A DNA stretch of 64,000 nt from Nothophaeocryptopus gaeumannii (Eukaryota; Ascomycota; Dothideomycetes; Mycosphaerellales; Mycosphaerellaceae): contig JASISA010000041.1 of NCBI GenBank assembly GCA_031771865.1, positions 992,001 through 1,056,000 on the forward strand. Reading direction: 5' to 3'. The position numbers and the translations under genes are program-made. Below, one piece after another: positions 30,554 through 40,385 of the stretch (positions within the stretch are counted from its first letter, which is position 1; each line of letters starts with the position of its first letter). Below the pieces are notes generated by a model. The model searched no databases. It saw only the letters and a list, made by a program, of their open reading frames with translations, and was not told where the DNA came from.

Positions 30554-32467
30554 CTAGAAGCCAAAGACGAACCCCTCATATGCACCCAGGGCTATCTGCC
30601 CATCCCGGTCAACGACGTCTCTTCCTCGCCCAACGTCAATACTTGTTCCTTCCAGGACAAAATACTTCCCACTAGCAAGTGGGGGCATCTTGAACTCAAC
30701 GCCATGCCTGCCAGTCAAATTCAACACGATCAGGACATCCCGCATCCCATCGCTATCGACGCCCTTCACTTTCTCTCCCTCAGACACAAGCGGTCTCCTC
30801 CAGAACGCAAACACCTCGCCCTCGCCCAATGACGCATGAACGACCTCAAAATCCCCAAATACAAGCGTCTCAGCATACTTCTTCCTCAACTTCAACCTCC
30901 TCCTCCAGAAATTGAGCACCGAAGCCTCATCACCATCCTGTTGGGAGATACTGCAGACCGCGCTATCCGTATTCATCGGGCTCCACGTCTTCTTCTCCTT
31001 CGGCATGTTCGAAAATCCGGCAAACGGTTCGGTGCGTGAAACCTCTGTCCAAGGCAACGGCATCCTCGCGTGATCGCGGGCTTTGAGACGGGCCTCGACG
31101 GCAACATCTGCCATGTCGACGTCGCTTTCGGGGATGTTCTGCTCCTTCGCGCGGGTAGAACGTATTGCGGCGAGAGTTCTCTTCAGTTCTACGTCCGGAT
31201 ACTCTGACAAGGGAATACCTTTGTCGAGATTCGTCATCCCGAGCTCTTGACCTTGATATATGAAAAGTGTTCCGCCGAGTGTGCTCGTCAAAAGCGCCAG
31301 CATTTTCGCCACTTTGAAGCGATGCTCTGGTTCCCCATCGCCGAAGCGAGTCACGCTTCGAGCCGTATCGTGGCTTTCGAGCCAAATTGTGTTCCAGCCT
31401 CCGGAGCTGTAGGAGAGAGCGGTTTGCCACTTCACGATGAGGTCCTTGAAGTTTGCGCGGAAGTGGCTTCGAGTCCAGTCGCGCTTGGAAAGCTTGCCAG
31501 TGGGACCGCAATCCATGCCGAAGAGATCGTAGTTGTAAGCCATGTTCAACTCTTTACGTCCAGGTTCGGTGTATGAGCGGATTGTAGCTGGCGACTCTGT
31601 GACGATGACTTCTCCAACCGTCATTGTATCTGATCCAAAAGGATCAAGAGCTTCACGCTTCATTTCTTGGAGATAAGTATGAACAGGAGGGATGTCGCTG
31701 AAGAGGTAATATGCGCTTTGCTCGAACGATGCCGGGTCAACGATCTTCGCATCTGGCAGCCCTGGAGTCTTCGCTATCAGGTTGATGACATCCATTCGGA
31801 AACCGGCGACACCCTTTTCGAGCCAGAAACGCATGTCTCCATAAACGGCTTGGCGCACAGCAGGATTTTCCCAATTGAGGTCTGGCTGCTGGGGACTAAA
31901 GATGCGGAGGTAATACTCGTCTGTTACATGATCGTAAGTCCAGGCCGAGCCGCAAAATGCTGATTCCCAGTTGCTGGGCGGAAGAAGCTGGCCATCGACG
32001 GTACGTCCTTTTCGCCAGAAGTACCAATCGCGTTTGGGGTTGTTGAGGCTCGCTCGACTTTCTTTGAACCAAGGATGTTCATTGCTGGTATGGTTGACAA
32101 CGAGATCCATAATGAGTTTGATGCCAAACTTCTTCAGTTCCGCTATAAGCTTCTCCACATCCTGAACTGTGCCGTACTGAGGATCGATATCTCGGTAGTC
32201 TTTCACATCGTAGCCCATGTCAACACCAGAGGACCTGTAGCAAGCAGAGAGCCAAACTGCGTCAATGCCCAAGGAGGCTATGTAGGGCACTTTTGAAATG
32301 ATGCCAGGTATATCGCCGATGCCATCTCCATTGGAGTCCTTGAATGAGGCTGGGTAGACTTGGTAGATCGTTGCAGTGTGCCAACACTTGCGCTCTTGAT
32401 GGCATCTCGTAGGTATCACCGTGATTTGAGAATGAGGTTGAACGATGTGGTCCAGAAGACTGTCCAT
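30554..32467 (-). CDS. GH13 alpha-glucosidase, oligo-1,6-glucosidase (isomaltase) type
   Basis: Single exon, 637 residues, ATG at 32467 (MDSLLDHIVQ); the frame continues upstream but past the promoter TATA sequence. GH13 subfamily enzyme releasing glucose from short alpha-glucosides; no signal peptide, so intracellular. Blocks: IYQVYPASFKDSNGDGIGD (34-52), DLVVNHTS (121-128), GFRMDVIN with nucleophile Asp226, TVGEVIV with acid/base Glu286, and the third acid in LESHDTARS. The residue after Asp226 is Val, which in this subfamily marks alpha-1,6-active oligo-1,6-glucosidases, whereas maltases carry Thr or Ala there. The usual NHD is SHD here. A charged insertion lies around 475-505. It was probably used to digest imported isomaltose or similar sugars; the MFS gene downstream is an MCT-type, not a sugar, transporter. 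Confidence 0.92.
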   Translation of the reverse strand: MDSLLDHIVQPHSQITVIPTRCHQERKCWHTATIYQVYPASFKDSNGDGIGDIPGIISKVPYIASLGIDAVWLSACYRSSGVDMGYDVKDYRDIDPQYGTVQDVEKLIAELKKFGIKLIMDLVVNHTSNEHPWFKESRASLNNPKRDWYFWRKGRTVDGQLLPPSNWESAFCGSAWTYDHVTDEYYLRIFSPQQPDLNWENPAVRQAVYGDMRFWLEKGVAGFRMDVINLIAKTPGLPDAKIVDPASFEQSAYYLFSDIPPVHTYLQEMKREALDPFGSDTMTVGEVIVTESPATIRSYTEPGRKELNMAYNYDLFGMDCGPTGKLSKRDWTRSHFRANFKDLIVKWQTALSYSSGGWNTIWLESHDTARSVTRFGDGEPEHRFKVAKMLALLTSTLGGTLFIYQGQELGMTNLDKGIPLSEYPDVELKRTLAAIRSTRAKEQNIPESDVDMADVAVEARLKARDHARMPLPWTEVSRTEPFAGFSNMPKEKKTWSPMNTDSAVCSISQQDGDEASVLNFWRRRLKLRKKYAETLVFGDFEVVHASLGEGEVFAFWRRPLVSEGEKVKGVDSDGMRDVLIVLNLTGRHGVEFKMPPLASGKYFVLEGTSIDVGRGRDVVDRDGQIALGAYEGFVFGF

Positions 32468-32521
32468 GGTGGGGATATTGAAGATACTGATGTGGAAGAG
32501 ATTCCAGGGCGAGCTAGAGGG

Positions 32522-32528
32522 ATATATA
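32522..32528 (-). promoter_or_regulatory. TATA-like element of GH13 gene
   Basis: ATATATA, about 55 bp upstream of the ATG at 32467. It supports that ATG as the real start, since the longer open frame would run through the promoter. Confidence 0.45.
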
Positions 32529-32872
32529 GGGAGCCCAGGCCGGAAGAGATCGGAGGGAATGATGCCGAACTTTGGTGAATGTTGGCATATCAAATACCAT
32601 GGTGTGTGCCAGCAAGCCCAATGTTGTTGTCCATAAGGCAAGCGCGATCTGTTGAAGGTGGTGCATGGTGTAACTCGTACCTGAGCAATCAGCATTGGTA
32701 TCAGGAAGCTACAGCAGCTCACTGCCGATGTTGAGAATCAAGTACATTGCGAGCTTCTTCCCGCGCATTGGATGCATAGCCGCGCATGGTATAAGCAATG
32801 ATGTTTCGCAAGCTTGAGAGCCGACAAGCTTTATCATTGTCCAAAAATCGCATACCATTGTCGTTCGGGCGC
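32529..32872. other. Gene-free interval
   Basis: About 344 bp upstream of the glucosidase promoter and downstream of the NTF2-like gene. Nothing specific seen. Confidence 0.5.
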
Positions 32873-33334
32873 TCATAAACCAAGAACAGGTCCAGGGCCG
32901 CCCCTAACGCCCAAGTAGCTGACTATCGTCCATTCCCCCTCGGACTTCTCGAATCTTATGACGCCGGTTGAGTGCATAGTAACACCTGGGGCGTAGCCAG
33001 TAACGGTTCCATTGACGAACTGACTCGCCACGCCCAGCGCCTCATCGACTGCCGTGTCCATGGTGGAGAGATTGTAGGAGTAGTCTGGGAACTCCTCGGT
33101 CATTCTGCGATACATGGCTATAGCCTGTTTCCTGCTGGTCACGCTAGGGAACCTGTTGGATTCGAAGTCGGCTTTCAAATATTGCGATATGTAGCTCCAG
33201 GCAAGTGTGCGCTCGTCGAAGTTGCGGGTGTTGATGGCATTGATGAATTGGCGCGTCATGAGGCCCAGAAGTTCTGATGTCGGAACCGCGACCTCGCTCG
33301 CGGGAGCAAATTTGCGGTTCGCCTGGGGGGCCAT
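32873..33334 (-). CDS. NTF2-like/SnoaL-fold protein
   Basis: Single exon, 153 residues, ATG at 33334 (MAPQANRKFAPASEV); the frame extends upstream to 33436 but without an ATG. The pattern fits the NTF2-like superfamily cone fold: an N-terminal helix pair (LLGLMTRQFINAINTRNFDE, SYISQYLKADF), then an Ala/Met-rich helix (RKQAIAMYRRMTEEFPDY), and a set of beta-strands (YNLSTMDTAVDE, GVASQFVNGTVTG, MHSTGVIRFEK, WTIVSYLGVRG). No catalytic residues can be assigned. Similar proteins include enzymes such as scytalone-dehydratase-like and limonene-epoxide-hydrolase-like types and orphan stand-alone domains. It is divergent from the EngB-type gene with only 204 bp between starts, so the promoter is likely shared. 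Confidence 0.7.
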   Translation of the reverse strand: MAPQANRKFAPASEVAVPTSELLGLMTRQFINAINTRNFDERTLAWSYISQYLKADFESNRFPSVTSRKQAIAMYRRMTEEFPDYSYNLSTMDTAVDEALGVASQFVNGTVTGYAPGVTMHSTGVIRFEKSEGEWTIVSYLGVRGGPGPVLGL

Positions 33335-33538
33335 GCTTGCGAGAGTATGCGAGACGAAAAACCATGGTCGTTGTCGCAGTTGATGGGAATGTTGCACAAA
33401 ACTAGTGAATACACCGAGGTTACCGCGAAGATGCACAAATACGCACAGGCTCGAAACCTGGGAAGCTGACTCAGCAAAGTGCCCGCCCTTCGATCTTCAT
33501 GTGAAAGTGTCTTGTAGCTGTTTCTCAGTCAGATCGCA
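33335..33538. promoter_or_regulatory. Short bidirectional promoter (NTF2-like / EngB-type genes)
   Basis: 204 bp between two divergent ATGs. No TATA element is evident. Confidence 0.4.
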
Positions 33539-34642
33539 ATGGACATCCTACGCCTCCCAACACCGCTCCGCCGTTCGCTCCTCCGCCAGTCATATGTACG
33601 CAGCGCTCTCCGCCTCTCCAGTACGGCAGCAGTAAACAACGATGACCTCACGACCGCACCTCCACCTCCACCACCCACCCAATTCATCACCCTCAACCCA
33701 TCCACCTTGAATTCCTACACCACCTCCAACCCTCCAACGCCCTCCAACCTCTCCCTCGCCCAAAAATTCTTCACGCGAACCAAACCCGAGTTGCTCTTCA
33801 CAACCCCCAATTTCCGCACCCTCCCACCCTCCCCCTACCCCGAAGTAACCTTCCTCGGGCGCTCCAATGTCGGAAAATCCAGTGTCCTAAACGCGCTCTT
33901 CGGCCGTCCGAACGAGAAATATGCTCATGTGAGTAAACGACCGGGGAAGACGAGGACGATGAATGGGTATGGAGTTGGCGGGGAAGGAGTTGTAGGGGAG
34001 AAGCCGAAGGGTGTGAAGAGGGATTCGAAAGGAGAAGTGATGAGTGACAAAGGGCAGGAGGCGTGGAAGAGATGGGCGGGGAAAGGAGGGTTGATAGTCG
34101 TGGATATGCCCGGGTACGGAAGTGGGAGTAGGGAGGAGTGGGGGACGGAGATCATGAAATATCTCTTGAACAGGAGGCAGTTGAGGAGGACGTATGTGCT
34201 TGTTGATTCGAGTCATGGGTTGAAAAGGACAGATTTACAGATACTGGTGCATTTGAGAAAGGAGGGGATACCACATCAAGTGGTCCTGAGTAAAGTGGAT
34301 AAATTGCTGTATCCGGATTCAAAGAGACCGGGAGCGCAGAAGTTGCATAATGGGTTGGTGAAATTGCAGAGGCAATGTGAGGAGATTAGGAGGGATGTGG
34401 ATGAGGAGTGTGAGGGGAGCAGAGGTGGGATGGGAGACATCCTCTGTTGTAGTTCCGAGAAGGGTCTGGACGAGGGGAATAAGAGTAAGAGAATCGGGAT
34501 TGATGAGTTGAGGTGGTCTGTTTTGACGGCTTGTGGGTTGGAGAATCAACTGGATGCTGTTTCAAGAAAACCTGTGAAAGTCAAGATTCAAGAGAAGGAA
34601 AAGATGGATGAAGGCGCGTCGCTATACACCCCACTGGACTGA
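33539..34642 (+). CDS. Mitochondrial EngB/YihA-type GTPase
   Basis: Single exon, 367 residues, ATG at 33539. EngB-type (YihA/YsxC) GTPases assist large ribosomal subunit assembly; the fungal nuclear-encoded copies act in mitochondria. The N-terminus is Arg/Leu/Ser-rich without acids (MDILRLPTPLRRSLLRQSYV), a presequence, followed by a Pro/Thr-rich linker. G1 is GRSNVGKSS (107-115), a G2 Thr lies in the segment RPGKTRTMN (about 135), G3 is DMPGYG (about 189-194) and G4 is SKVD (about 253). Between switch I and G3 is an insertion of about 35 mostly polar residues (GVGGEGVVGEKPKGVK...), and another after G4, both absent from bacterial EngB. The C-terminal basic/acidic tail is fungal-specific. 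Confidence 0.9.
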   Translation: MDILRLPTPLRRSLLRQSYVRSALRLSSTAAVNNDDLTTAPPPPPPTQFITLNPSTLNSYTTSNPPTPSNLSLAQKFFTRTKPELLFTTPNFRTLPPSPYPEVTFLGRSNVGKSSVLNALFGRPNEKYAHVSKRPGKTRTMNGYGVGGEGVVGEKPKGVKRDSKGEVMSDKGQEAWKRWAGKGGLIVVDMPGYGSGSREEWGTEIMKYLLNRRQLRRTYVLVDSSHGLKRTDLQILVHLRKEGIPHQVVLSKVDKLLYPDSKRPGAQKLHNGLVKLQRQCEEIRRDVDEECEGSRGGMGDILCCSSEKGLDEGNKSKRIGIDELRWSVLTACGLENQLDAVSRKPVKVKIQEKEKMDEGASLYTPLD

Positions 34643-35043
34643 GATCGAGCACGATGGATGTCGGGCCAAACTGCATCACTGGCACGGAACGCGGGACCGA
34701 TCTTCATCTGGACCGAGCTGTATTCTTCTATCTAATATGGAAGACTTGCGCATTGTTCCAGGTCTTTTCTCTAACCACTCCAACTTCTTCGATCGCAGTA
34801 CAAATTGAAACAACATCCAAGGAAAAGGCCAGGCACGGGTCAAAGTGGCCACCGTAGCCAGTCGGAGAGTCTTAAAAGAAGGCTTTTTCGCCGAATCGCT
34901 CTCGCCTTATCAATGTCGCAGAGAGAGTGGGTGCCATTGGTGATCAGCGGCTCGGTATCGAAAAGAACGTCGGAGCCGACAAGGCTGTGATTATGAGGCA
35001 CTTGAAAACTTTTCAACATTCTTGGGATCGACGAGCTTGGAAC
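34643..35043. other. Gene-free interval between convergent genes
   Basis: 401 bp between the stop of the EngB-type gene (plus) and the stop of Argonaute (minus). Both genes terminate here. No coding signal. Confidence 0.5.
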
Positions 35044-38000
35044 TCATATGTACCAAGTCGATTCGGCGAGGTTCTGGTGAACACCTGCGGTCCAACCTTG
35101 GTTCGCGCTGTAGACCGACGAGTCCGATCCGTGAGACTCAGCCAGAACTGAGAAGAGGTAGGAGCGGCCACGCTCGCAGAGCAGATCGGCGTAATAGGCT
35201 GGCGGGCAGATAGAGACTGCCTTGGTCGCGCGGTTGAAGAGGTAGCACAGATGATGAGTGAATTGCTCGAGCGCATCTGCTTCGAAGGATATGTCATCCT
35301 TGATCACGACGTAGTGGGCAGGGCGAGCTGTGCCTTGCAAGCCCTGGTGGGCCTGGAGCCAGAACTCGTGCAGGACCTTATTTGCGATGCCACGGTCGAC
35401 AACAGTACCTGGCATTGGGTTCCAGGAGCCTTTGCCACGGCCCGGGTCGTAGTCCGCGTCTTCTTGTCGAGTTGGATAGAAGCGCGTGTGATGACGCTTG
35501 CCAACAATGATGATCGCAATCTTGGGCCACTTCTCTTTGGCACCGTATCGCTCCTTGAACGCCTCTTCGAAAGAAGGCAATTCATGCTGCAACACCAAGT
35601 TGTACTGGCCTTCGGAGACCCCGTCACGGTAAATGATGATTTTGTTCGGCAACCCACCAGCGTTCTTTTTACGCCACAAGTCGAGTCGCTGCAGCATCAT
35701 CTCCTTCAGCCCAGAAACCATTTCTTCGCGACCCTTCTGGGTGCAAATAGAGCCGGGCCACTGGAACAGGTGCTCGTCGATGCTGGCTACGACGCAAGCG
35801 ATGCTGGGTGCTCCCTCGGTGCTGCCTGGAGAAGGATGGGTGACGTCGATGCCCACCAACATGGTCTTGTTATCAAGCGGCTTGCTGAGAGTGTTTGGCA
35901 CATTGTGAGCGACTCCACCACCCTTCAGGTTAAACTTCAAAGCCAAGTTGCCCATGTACATGCCCTGGCCATTCGGTTTCTGGAGCTTCGAGCCAACGGA
36001 GCAGATGGTGTGGATTCCAAAGTCGACATCGCCGTAGTACTTGATGCGAGCGTACATCCAGCGGTCGACTTCTGGGATGATGACGAAGAGCATCTGTACC
36101 TTTTCGCGCTGGGCTTTATCAAAGATGTCCTGCAGTTGCCGGTCATTAGAGTCACGGTTCGCCATGGTCAAAGGGTCCATCGTTCGGGTTTGGGTTGGAG
36201 CACGTGCGCCCATGTTGATCCCATAGTTCTTGAGATACCTCCCAAGTTCATTCAGCAGTGGCTCAGGTCCGAACCACCCTTCCCCAGTCGGGTTAGGATG
36301 GACGGCGTCCTTGCCTCGTCGATTGATGAAGACGGCTTGCCATTTATTGAATCGGCCTGGCCGGTAGAACTTCACGCCTGCGCAGTTCCAGGCGCCCTTC
36401 ATAATTCGTGAGGGCTTCGATCCAGCACCGTAGGCGACACGCGGGCTTTCTAGGATACGTCCAGGAACGGCGATCATCTCGGTGCCAACTTCGAATCCAA
36501 ATGGCTTGACTGAGGATGTCTGTGGATCTCCGGATGGGTCTGCCAGGCGGAAGAGACGGAGACCATTACCTGGATTGCCAGGGGTTCCAGCGATAGATTG
36601 CGCATTCAGATTGGGGAAACGAGCAGCGAACTTGAGCATCTCAGAGGTCTGATCGCCACTAAGAATCTTACGGTACGGCTGCCCTCGTAATACCGTACAC
36701 AGCTCTGCGGGAAGGTATTGAGGGTCTTCTCGCGTGCCGACATTGAGCACAGGCTTCCCAGGTTGTTTCAAGGTAATGCCATGGTGCCGTCGGTAATAGT
36801 CCGCCACAGTGATCTGCTGTGGCTGCGCGTTCGGAATGCTTGGATCGACGTATCTGAAGGTAACCTCGTTTGCGTTGCCGAAGCGCTTGACCCGGAGCTT
36901 TGGTGTCTCCTTCGCGAAGCCAACAATGGTCTTGACTTTTTCCATGAAAGGCTTCTGCTCGCCATCCTTGATGTAAATAGCATTCACTTTGACCAGCCGG
37001 ATGAAGTTTTCTAGCTGCTCTCCAACTGCGCCAAAGCGAGTCCAGAGCTCCAGGAGCGGCACAGGCATGTAGAAGGCGCCAGCAGTAACGTTCAAGTTGA
37101 CCAAGAGTCGGTTGACGGCTGATCGGATGGAGGAGTAGTATCCGCGAAGAGCCTGGAGAGCGCCGCCTAGATCACAATCCTCAAATCCAGGGTGGCCTTG
37201 GTACGGATAAAATTTGTTCTGTCCGACATTCTGCACACTGGCAGCGGTATTCGGAGCCTTTGTGAGGATAATGTTCATTAGCTGGACGGTGTCAGTCCGA
37301 CCGGCGTAGGCAGCTCCAGCGGATGTGCTTCGGAGATAGTCGACGAGGTGTCTTGGGCTGAAGGAGTCTTGATACGTGACACGAAATTCGTAAGTGTTTC
37401 GAGCTCTGGCGTCGCGGACAAAGGCAGGTGCCGGACCCTGCTGTTGACCAGTGTTGCTAGCTGCAGAAAGGGTCAGCTTTTCGGTCCAGGAGCCTTTTCC
37501 AAGGTCCAGCTTCTTCGTTGTGACGATGGTACGGCCGTAGTCAGTGGCCCATGAGATGCCGTTGAACTTGGGGTGCAAGACGATCTTCTCTAGGAGTTGA
37601 CGTCTCTTGGGCCGACTGATTGTCCCGCGGACATCGACGTCGTAACGATATAGAGTCTGCTCCTTATCCGTCCTCTTGAGCTCATAGGCTGTCGTGAGTG
37701 TGAAATAGTTTGCACGCAGCACGATCTTCTTGCCTCTGGTTCCGAATGAACGACGGGCTGGGAAGCCATCAATCGTCTTGCCGCGAGTCTGTAGAACAAG
37801 CGCATCTTCGGCTTCTGTGACAGTAGGATCGGGCTGCGGAAATTGGGCCGTGTCCCTGAGAAAAAGTCAGTCAATCAAAAGTCCAGTTCTTGTCGGGCTT
37901 CAACGGCACCCCACTCACAAGTAGATACCGCCACGTCCACCACCAGCACTTCCGCCACCACGTCCACCGCGGAAGGACATTTCGTTTGACTGGCCTCTGC

Positions 38001-38211
38001 CAGGTGGACCTCCTCCACCACGGCCCGGGTAGCCACCTCTGCCACCAAAGTCTCCGCGACCACGTGGTGGTCCATCTCCTCGTCCACCACCGCGTCCACC
38101 TCTTGAGTCTCCACGAGGAGCACCACCTCTGCCACCGCGTTGACCACCACCACGGTCTCCGCGATCGCCTCCGCCTCGGCCTCCACGTCCGCGTGGCTGG
38201 TTTGAAGACAT
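35044..38211 (-). CDS. Argonaute protein (QDE-2/AGO-like)
   Basis: Two exons, 38211-37919 and 37855-35044, over a 63-bp GTGAGT..CAG intron; 1,034 residues. The joint is GGIY-LDTAQFPQP. Argonaute binds small RNAs and slices or silences matching transcripts. Residues 1-98 are an RGG/GRG-rich tail (RGGRGGGDRGDRGGGQRGG...), a target for arginine methylation. An N domain follows (GFPARRSFGTRGKKIVLRAN), then PAZ (about 340-460), a linker, and PIWI (about 610-1000). PIWI shows GIDVTHPSPG (first catalytic Asp) and YRDGVSEGQY (second Asp); the Glu finger is likely in QKGREEMVSG; at the fourth position PPAYYADLLCERG has Asp where human AGO2 has His807. A DEDD-like slicer site is therefore likely. The MID nucleotide-binding region is near 530-610. 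The antisense strand has long open frames that are only shadows. Confidence 0.95.
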
Positions 38212-40385
38212 ATGTGGATTTCAGATGTGCCTGTGTAGCTGTAGAGTGTTTGCAAGAATGTCGATACTCCTGTCAATAATCAGCTTTGCTCGTCGCCTTC
38301 AATGTCAGGAGATTTGCTGATCTAGACGCACCTGGAAGGTTCCAAGAATGTCAAGTATGAATGGCTCAGTGATAGCAGTCGCAGAAAGCTATCAAACTCG
38401 GTCAAAGTACCTAATGTATTGTACCTTGATATGTGCCTTGGCAAAGTCCGTCGGTGCTTGTTAAAGCAGTACGCCGGCTAAGGAGGCAGTATCGTCGTGT
38501 GCTGATGAAGCTTAAGTTAGTTGTGTCTTGTTGGTGTGTGTTTGAGAAAGAGTTCAAGCAGAGACATGAGGCACGTTATATGCATGTGCCTCCAGGTGCG
38601 AGATGCATGCAAGCAATCAACACACACCGGTGAGAATCAATGGCTCTAAGAATGTGATCTGATCTGAACCGATCTGAACTGGATTCAAGTGAAGTCCACA
38701 GTGAGAGATGGATGTATCCAAGACCAGTGATGTCAAAGTACAACTCGCAGGTGGCCTCCAGAGACTAGAAGTGAAAGTGATAGGTCCAAAACGCATGCAG
38801 CGTATCAGAGAAACAAAACGATGCGGAACAATGCGGGCAGTGGAATTGACCAAGATGTCTCAATGCTGCATGCAAACGAGCATGCCGCCCAATTGTTGCA
38901 GACAGATGTCGATTGCTCGGGAGGTGAGGTGGTAGCGGTGTGAGAAAGAGAAAGAGGTGGGAAAGAAGGCGAAAGTGAAGAAGGAAGGGAGGAGGAGCGT
39001 CGGGCGTGGTAATGACGCCCAGTCACGGGAGGGGCTAAGGCTACCTTAATGCAGAAGCTTTGCTGTGCTTGCATGAGCTAGCCTTATCGATCCATTCATC
39101 ACTTTTCGACGTGTCTATTTTCCCGGACGCGATTTTAGCGGCTAGAACCTACCGGCAGACATCGACCTCAATGACCTCTCAACAGCATTATTAGAATATT
39201 CTTCCAAAGCTCAGTCATGTACCACGAAGGCCGTGTCGGTCTCTTTGGAGAGGCCGAGTCGAGTCCTTGGGTGGTACCTCTAGAGTTAACAGGTTCAAAA
39301 GCCTTCGACAACGCTGAGCTGAGTATCTTTGTCTATCTGGGGAGCATCACATAATCTACTAGCCTTAGGCGCCTTCACCCACGGACATACACGTCTTTAC
39401 CGACTCAAGTGCATCGATGCACACTTTCACCTGATGTTCGATGGCGTAGCTTTGTGCTTCCTGCAAGTCATCTGTCATACCCTTTTTGCGCGTGTCACCT
39501 GCTGCAAGTCGTTCCACCGAAACAGCCACTGAAGTTGGACCTTCGGCACGAGGCGTACGAATTCCATATGATACGCCATTGTCCGGGTCGAAGAGATGGT
39601 CAACACTTATTACCGACTCCTCGCGCAACTGCACCGAAGTATGCATTGGAGAAGAAGCAAGTGTGTCAGTGTTCTGATGCCCCTATAAGTGTACGATGTC
39701 ACATCCATCTTTCACATCTTAGACACAGGAACAAGACCTTTGGCATCTAGAAGTAGCGCGTGCTTCGTTAGATGCAGGAACCGTGTGACGAGCCTTGCGA
39801 CACGAGCATTCCGGCAGTCAGGCCGCTAATCATTCTAGTTAGGGGCTACCCTTCACATTCCAGTGAGCGCCTGTAACTTCCGGTTACCTGGGTACCCTGA
39901 CTTCCGGCGCACCTGCGACACAAGTCACGACAGAACAACCAGTAGGTATTGCATCTATGCCATTGTTACACTCGTCGTCTTCGAGACAAGACATTCCTCC
40001 TTCGCCCGCACTTCTGGGTCCGGTCAAGTGCATCTATGGACCAAAAGGGCCGTCGCACTCCCTTGGACGACCTTGTACCAAAGCAGCATTTGTCCCTCGA
40101 TTCATGTATCACGACTACCCTACGATTTCGAATGACTTGCGCTGCCCTGCCAATAGTCGTTTGAGAGTGCTTACAGACGAGCAACCGGCGAACGCCAGTT
40201 CGCGGCTGGCGCAATTCTCAAAGAGATCAATTTACTTGTGGAGGGTGCAACAAGGGTCACAGGAAGAGAATAGGGAGAAGAACCCGAAAGTCAAATTCCG
40301 CAAGATCCGCTCCCTTCCCTGCTGTTTAATCTCCATACTTGACCTCGTTGCACGTACTTACTGACAGATCATCGCTCGCATCGTT
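38212..40385. other. Long divergent intergenic region, Argonaute / GH81 gene
   Basis: 2.2 kb between start codons. At 38928-38998 there is a purine-rich tract (GAGAAAGAGAAAGAGGTGGG...), pyrimidine-rich on the Argonaute coding strand, about 720-790 bp upstream of its ATG. A minus-strand frame of 93 codons at 39365-39646 begins with ATG but shows no domain. I find no gene that I can support and no RNA gene. Confidence 0.45.

Noticed and set aside
35251..36411. 386-codon open frame on the plus strand
   Set aside because: It lies entirely antisense to Argonaute exon 2, shows no domain, and is explained by codon bias of the real gene on the other strand.
39365..39646. 93-codon minus-strand frame with ATG in the Argonaute/GH81 gap
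   Set aside because: Too short and without recognisable features; neighbouring frames of similar length exist by chance.
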